Of a DNA stretch of 64,000 bases, positions 60,104 to 64,000 are shown piece by piece; positions within the stretch are counted from its first letter, which is position 1; the number at the start of each line of letters is the position of its first letter. Made by a program: the position numbers and the translations under genes. The notes under the pieces are model-generated. The model searched no databases. It was not told where the DNA came from and was given only the letters and a program-made list of their open reading frames with translations. Origin of the DNA: Desulfobacterales bacterium (GTDB lineage Bacteria; Desulfobacterota; Desulfobacteria; Desulfobacterales; SpSt-501). The DNA is taken from contig JAUQXK010000111.1 of the NCBI GenBank assembly GCA_030834695.1, forward strand, positions 40,139 through 104,138, given 5' to 3'.

Positions 60104-61327
60104 TTACTCGATCCGTTTCATGACGACCGCCGCAAAGGTGCCGCCGGAGGACATGCCGTTGACCAGGCCGTAACGGATGGAAACCCGGCTTTCGGCCCTC
60201 ACGATGAAGTTCAGCGGCGCGAGCGGCTGGAAAAGCCCGAGGGTGGGGGGCAAGGCTTGATTGCGGAGAGATATCGCCATGGCGGCCGCCCGGATTCCGC
60301 CGGACGAGAAGCCTTCTCCCAGGGCACCCTTGAGCGAGCCGACGAGGGGCCGGCGGCCGGAATCCGCGAAAACCCCGGCCAGGGCCTCTGCCTCGAGCTG
60401 GTCCGGCCGCAAGCCGCCGTTGGCCGCCGCGCAGACGTAATCGATTCCGCCGGGTTCGACAGCGGCGGCGGCCAGGGCCCGGGTCATGGCGAGGGACGGT
60501 CCGCTTGGGTCGGCCGGCCAGTCGTTGAGGCCGGCCGGCGCGGCACTCAGCCCCCAGCCGACGATTTCGCAGTAAGGGATGGCTCCGCGGGCCTCGGCGC
60601 TGTCCAGCGACTCAAGGCAGACGATGCCGGCGCCTTCACCGACAACGGTTCCGTTGCGTCGGGCGTCGAAAGGCCGGATTCCCTCTGCCCCGCCGTCCTG
60701 GGGAGAAAGGGTGCGGAAGCGTGTCAGCACGTTGAAGCAAAATTCCGAGATGATGTCGCCGCCGCCCGTAAGCACCAGATCGGCGCGTCCCCGCGCGATT
60801 TCGGCCGCGGCAAAGGCCAGGGCCGCCTCCGCCGACACCTCGCGGTGATTGACGGTGGAATTGACGCCGCGGACGCCCAGCTCGATGGCCGCGTGCCCGG
60901 CCGGCGCGTTCATCACGGTGTTCGGCACGAGGATGGGGTTGGCCCTTCTCGGACTGTCGGTGAAGAGCACCTTGCCGAATTGGGACGCGACATCCGTAGC
61001 GCCGAAGCAGGTTCCCAGCACGATGCCCACCCGGTCCCGGTTGTGTGGTCCGATTTGAAAACCGGCATCGTCGACGGCCATGCGCGCTGCCGCCGTGGCT
61101 AATTTCGACAGCCGGTCCATGCGCCGCAGGGTTCCAGGGCGGATGAAATCCTGCGGGGTGAACCCGTGGACCTGAGCCCCCAGCTTGGCATCGAAGCGGG
61201 CCGTGTCGAACAGCGTGATGGGCTGAATGCCTGAAACGCCGTCGAGGAGCTGACGCATGAAAGCGTCCTTGCCCACGCCGAGCGGTGTAACCAGGCCGAC
61301 GCCGGTTACCACAATCCGCCTATGCAT
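60104..61327 (-). CDS. Ketosynthase chain-length factor-like protein (triad lost)
   Basis: 407 residues from the ATG at 61327. The active-site region reads STVNHREVSAEAAL (157-170) with no Cys; the first His position reads CAAANGG (299-305) and the second KGALGEGFSSGG (His to Glu338). Fold landmarks VGEGAGIVCLESL and NGMSSGGTFAAVV remain. It is the partner of the KS at 61320 and overlaps it by 8 bases. With all three catalytic residues gone it can only be structural or regulatory. Confidence 0.88.
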   Translation of the reverse strand: MHRRIVVTGVGLVTPLGVGKDAFMRQLLDGVSGIQPITLFDTARFDAKLGAQVHGFTPQDFIRPGTLRRMDRLSKLATAAARMAVDDAGFQIGPHNRDRVGIVLGTCFGATDVASQFGKVLFTDSPRRANPILVPNTVMNAPAGHAAIELGVRGVNSTVNHREVSAEAALAFAAAEIARGRADLVLTGGGDIISEFCFNVLTRFRTLSPQDGGAEGIRPFDARRNGTVVGEGAGIVCLESLDSAEARGAIPYCEIVGWGLSAAPAGLNDWPADPSGPSLAMTRALAAAAVEPGGIDYVCAAANGGLRPDQLEAEALAGVFADSGRRPLVGSLKGALGEGFSSGGIRAAAMAISLRNQALPPTLGLFQPLAPLNFIVRAESRVSIRYGLVNGMSSGGTFAAVVMKRIE

Positions 61328-62567
61328 GCGGCCCCCCTGAATCGGTGAACTTGCCGAACACCACGGCGGTGTTGTTGCCGCCGAAGGCAAAGGAGTTGGA
61401 GAGCACAATGTTCAGGTCGGCCGGCCGGGCGCCTTCGGTGACGAAATCGAGGTCGCACTGAGGGTCGGGCGTCCGGTGGTGAATCGTCGGCGGGATGAAG
61501 CGGTGCTGGATTGCCAACACCGAAGCCACTCCCTCGATGGCGCCGGCGGCTCCCAGGGTATGGCCGATCATGGACTTGGTCGAACTGACCGGGATCCGAT
61601 AGGCCCGCCGGCCGAAAACGGCTTTGATCCCCCTGGTTTCCATGGAGTCGTTGGCCGGCGTGGCCGTGCCGTGGGCATTGATGTAATCGACCGCCTCCGG
61701 CGACACCCCGGCATCGTCCAGGGCGCGCCGCATCGCCAGCGCGGCCCCACCCCCCTCGGGGTCTGGAGCGGTCATGTGGTGGGCGTCGCAGCTAACACCG
61801 TAGCCCAGGACCTCGCCGTAAATGCGGGCGCCCCGTTGCCGCGCGTGCGACAGCGCCTCCAGGATCAGGACGCCAGCGCCTTCGCCCAGGGAAAGCCCCT
61901 GTCGGTTCTTGTCGAACGGCTTGCAATGCTCCGGGTCGACGGCTTGCAGGGCATTGAAGGCCGCATAGGTGAGCCGGCACAACGGTTCGGTGCCGCCGCA
62001 GACGACGACCGGTGCCATGTTCATCTGGATCAGGTCCCGCGCATAGCCGATGGCCATGGCTCCGGATGAGCAGGCGGTCATGAAGGTGGTCTTGGGACCC
62101 ATGAGCCCCAGCCGGGAGGCGATCCGGTCGGCCGAGGAGGCGCAGCAGAAGGAGGCGAACCGGGAATAGGCCGAGCCCCGACCAACGCCCAGGAGATAGT
62201 CCCGGTAAACCGCTTCGCATTCGAGCATGCCGCCGGCCCCGCCGCCGATCACTACACCCATCTCGCTGCGCAGCCTGTCCGGCACCTCGAAAAGATCGGC
62301 ATCGCTCAGCGCCTCGATGGCCGCCGCCATGGCCATGCCGTCCGCGCGCGACATGCGCTTGAGCGAAAAACGGCGTGGAATCATTTCGCGCGCCGCGAAC
62401 CGAGCAACCTCGCCGCCGGTATGGGTCCGGTGGTCGGAGGTATCGAAAACGGTGACCGGACCGATCCCGCAGCGGCCGGCCTGCAGGGCGCGGAAAAACT
62501 CGGGTGCACTCCGCGCGATGGAATTCACGGTTCCCAGTCCGGTAATGACGACGCGGTTCTGCTCCAT
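61320..62567 (-). CDS. Beta-ketoacyl-ACP synthase (KS, intact triad), first gene of starter operon
   Basis: 415 residues. Cys166 (FMTACSSGAMAIG), His299 (INAHGTATPAND) and His336 (KSMIGHTLGAAG) are intact; SLGEGAGVLILEAL and NSFAFGGNNTAVVF complete the fold. It starts the operon KS-CLF-ligase-ammonia-lyase-lyase, which reads as a self-contained starter plus first-extension unit. Its promoter lies just upstream. Confidence 0.93.
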   Translation of the reverse strand: MEQNRVVITGLGTVNSIARSAPEFFRALQAGRCGIGPVTVFDTSDHRTHTGGEVARFAAREMIPRRFSLKRMSRADGMAMAAAIEALSDADLFEVPDRLRSEMGVVIGGGAGGMLECEAVYRDYLLGVGRGSAYSRFASFCCASSADRIASRLGLMGPKTTFMTACSSGAMAIGYARDLIQMNMAPVVVCGGTEPLCRLTYAAFNALQAVDPEHCKPFDKNRQGLSLGEGAGVLILEALSHARQRGARIYGEVLGYGVSCDAHHMTAPDPEGGGAALAMRRALDDAGVSPEAVDYINAHGTATPANDSMETRGIKAVFGRRAYRIPVSSTKSMIGHTLGAAGAIEGVASVLAIQHRFIPPTIHHRTPDPQCDLDFVTEGARPADLNIVLSNSFAFGGNNTAVVFGKFTDSGGPHA

Positions 62568-62612
62568 GATAAATCCGTTTTGAGGTCAGGTGGCGCGTTG
62601 CGCAATAAAAGC

Positions 62613-62653
62613 GAAACGTAGTTTCATTAATCAGATGTCCCTGAGACTGTCAA
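62613..62653 (-). promoter_or_regulatory. Promoter with overlapping inverted repeat for the KS-CLF-ligase operon
   Basis: On the minus strand TTGACA (62653-62648) is a perfect -35, then 17 bases and TTAATG (62630-62625), a weak -10. GAAAC-gta-GTTTC (62613-62625) is a perfect inverted repeat touching the -10, a possible repressor operator. The 273 bases up to the next gene hold nothing else I can support. Confidence 0.45.
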
Positions 62654-62840
62654 GGTTGCATCCTCCGGGCGGCTGATTCAATTCCTGGAGGCCGGCAAGG
62701 CAGATCCGTGAGGGAAGGGCCTGCTCTCTATGACGCGCTTTTTGGGGCAAGAAAGGCGGATATAGACTCAAATAAAACCTATCTTTGGCGCCTTATACAT
62801 GAATCATCAGCTACATGCCTTGGCCCGACCCCAGGGCAAT

Positions 62841-64000
62841 TCATCGGGCCGCCGGAAACAGGGATTTGAGCTTTAGCAGCAGCGCAAGATCCCCTTCTGC
62901 CGAGTACTTGCCGGCCATGAAGGCCTGCTGACCGTCGAGTTTGCCCTGGGCGATGGCCGTCCACACCTCGCTGGGGGTGCGGATTACAATGCCGGGAGCG
63001 GCGGCGGGCCCCTCGTGATAGCTGCAGGTGTCGTCGCTGATCCTCAGGTGGGACTGAAAGGTTTCCTTACCCGACACGTCGAATTGATACGTGGTATCGA
63101 GACCCCGGGCGGCCACGGGATCGAAGGCGGCCGGCATCATCTGCAAAAGCTCCCGGCACGTGGTTGCCTGCGCGGGCGCGCCGGCAGGTGGAGAAATTTT
63201 CAGGCTTCTCGTTTTCTTGCTCTCGCGTCTATCTTTGTTCCGGGCGATCATTTCCTGGATCCAGGCTTTACGGACCTCGGGGTCAAAGGATGTTTTTTCT
63301 CTGCGTTGCTGGACATAGTTTTCAAAATTCCCGAGAAAGCCATGCTTTTCCCAGTGAGCGTAATCGTTGCCCATGATGGAATCCTTGTGGCGCTGCACGA
63401 GGTTTTCCATGAACAAGAAGAACCTCAGGTCCACATCGGTGACCGGATAGCGCCGCTTTTCCCGGATCGCCTGGGCCAGGTCCCCGGCCAAATGGCTGGC
63501 ATGGGCCTCCAAAGCCTCCCGGCCCAGGAACTCTCCCGGCGAGGTGGCCATCGCCGTTAAGCGTCCCACCGGAAACGCGCCATACACGCGCAGAAGCCTC
63601 GCCAGATACTCCGCCGTTTCCGTCTCCCCCTGACCGGCTGAGACGCTGACCGTCAGGCCCGGCTTCCAAGAGGGCTGAGGTTTGTGGCCCCATGCGAGGC
63701 TTCGGTCGAGAAAGGCTTTCATCTGAGCAGTGACATGGTAGAAATAGACCGGCGAGGCCAGGATGACTCCATCCGCGGCCAGCAGGCGCTCCACGATAGC
63801 GTGATGGTCGTCCGGAATCCAGCATTTGCCTTTTTCCATGCAGAACGCGCAGCCGGTGCAATATTCGATCTCGTGTTCGCAAAGCGCCACCACCTCAAGG
63901 GCGCATCCCTGCGCAGCCAGGGGCTGCCTCAGCATCTCGAGCATCAGGGCGGTGTTGCCGATTCCGGAGTGGGGCGATCCATTAACGGCGACGATGGTGA
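62841..64000 (-). CDS. Flavodoxin-fold NADPH-dependent FMN reductase fused to an SCP2 domain, 5'-truncated
   Basis: The frame continues to the right edge (TIVAVNGSPHSGIGNTALMLE is the flavodoxin-like FMN-binding start), so the true start is beyond 64000. The reductase domain has TGCAFCMEKGKCWIPDD, ASPVYFYHVTAQMKAFLDRS and GLTVSVSAGQGETET. The last about 110 residues (ISDDTCSYHEGPAAAPGIVIRTPSEVWTAIAQGKLDGQQAFMAGKYSAEGDLALLLKL) are an SCP2 sterol-carrier domain. Such a fusion might reduce a lipid or quinone bound by the SCP2 part. Whether it belongs to the polyene locus is unclear. Confidence 0.85.
   Translation of the reverse strand, partial: TIVAVNGSPHSGIGNTALMLEMLRQPLAAQGCALEVVALCEHEIEYCTGCAFCMEKGKCWIPDDHHAIVERLLAADGVILASPVYFYHVTAQMKAFLDRSLAWGHKPQPSWKPGLTVSVSAGQGETETAEYLARLLRVYGAFPVGRLTAMATSPGEFLGREALEAHASHLAGDLAQAIREKRRYPVTDVDLRFFLFMENLVQRHKDSIMGNDYAHWEKHGFLGNFENYVQQRREKTSFDPEVRKAWIQEMIARNKDRRESKKTRSLKISPPAGAPAQATTCRELLQMMPAAFDPVAARGLDTTYQFDVSGKETFQSHLRISDDTCSYHEGPAAAPGIVIRTPSEVWTAIAQGKLDGQQAFMAGKYSAEGDLALLLKLKSLFPAAR

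Noticed and set aside
58398..60173. 591-residue plus-strand frame under the ligase gene
   Set aside because: Antisense shadow; ANL motifs are complete on the other strand.
1..64000. tRNA genes, rRNA genes, CRISPR arrays, insertion sequences or phage genes
   Set aside because: None seen: no cloverleaf with TTCGANTC arms, no regular short repeats, no transposase or integrase motifs.

Overview
The window is about 62-64% GC, densely coded and free of tRNA or rRNA genes. Gene content points to a deltaproteobacterium (Desulfobacterota-type, probably anaerobic): many cobalamin-type radical SAM proteins, an FmdB zinc ribbon, a DUF2284 protein and an Rrf2 regulator with a cysteine cluster. This placement rests on recognised families only.

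Region 1 (1-12.2 kb) is ordinary chromosome: a LOG-family protein cut by the left edge, a DUF4124 protein, an O-methyltransferase with an unknown partner, an Rrf2 regulator, a J-domain protein, a NUDIX hydrolase, a DUF5658 membrane protein, a B12-binding radical SAM protein, a UPF0173 hydrolase, a DUF2284 protein, and a decayed transporter fragment between those last two.

Region 2 (12.2-62.6 kb) is one 50-kb specialised lipid/polyene locus in several opposed operons. It has the toolkit of aryl polyene (Ape/flexirubin/xanthomonadin-type) clusters: an aromatic amino acid ammonia-lyase and an AMP-dependent ligase to make and activate an arylacrylate starter, ketosynthase/chain-length-factor pairs, four acyl carrier proteins, a ketoreductase, two FabA/FabZ-type dehydratases, a dehydratase fused to a phosphopantetheinyl transferase, LpxL- and PlsC-type acyltransferases, a GT2 glycosyltransferase, LolA-like and DUF3261 proteins and an MMPL exporter. 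To this are added six radical SAM genes (four with an N-terminal cobalamin-binding-type region, two tandem short ones), a DAK2-DegV fusion resembling a fused fatty acid kinase, a BtrH-type acyl transferase, a KAS III enzyme, an ABC-2 exporter, a PagL-like lipid A deacylase and several hydrolases. Ketosynthase-fold proteins total ten: six with an intact Cys-His-His triad, three that have lost it, and one KAS III.

My working model is that tyrosine or phenylalanine is deaminated, activated and extended by the ketosynthases on acyl carrier proteins into a polyene. The chain would then be edited by radical chemistry (methylation, rearrangement, cyclisation or C-C bond formation), joined to a glycerol- or sugar-type carrier by the acyltransferases, and moved to the outer membrane by MMPL, LolA-like and ABC systems. 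The mix of aryl-polyene genes with several radical SAM genes also recalls the candidate ladderane-lipid clusters of anammox bacteria, as I remember them. The product cannot be read from sequence.

Region 3 (62.6-64 kb) holds the end of a flavodoxin-fold/SCP2 fusion gene cut by the right edge.
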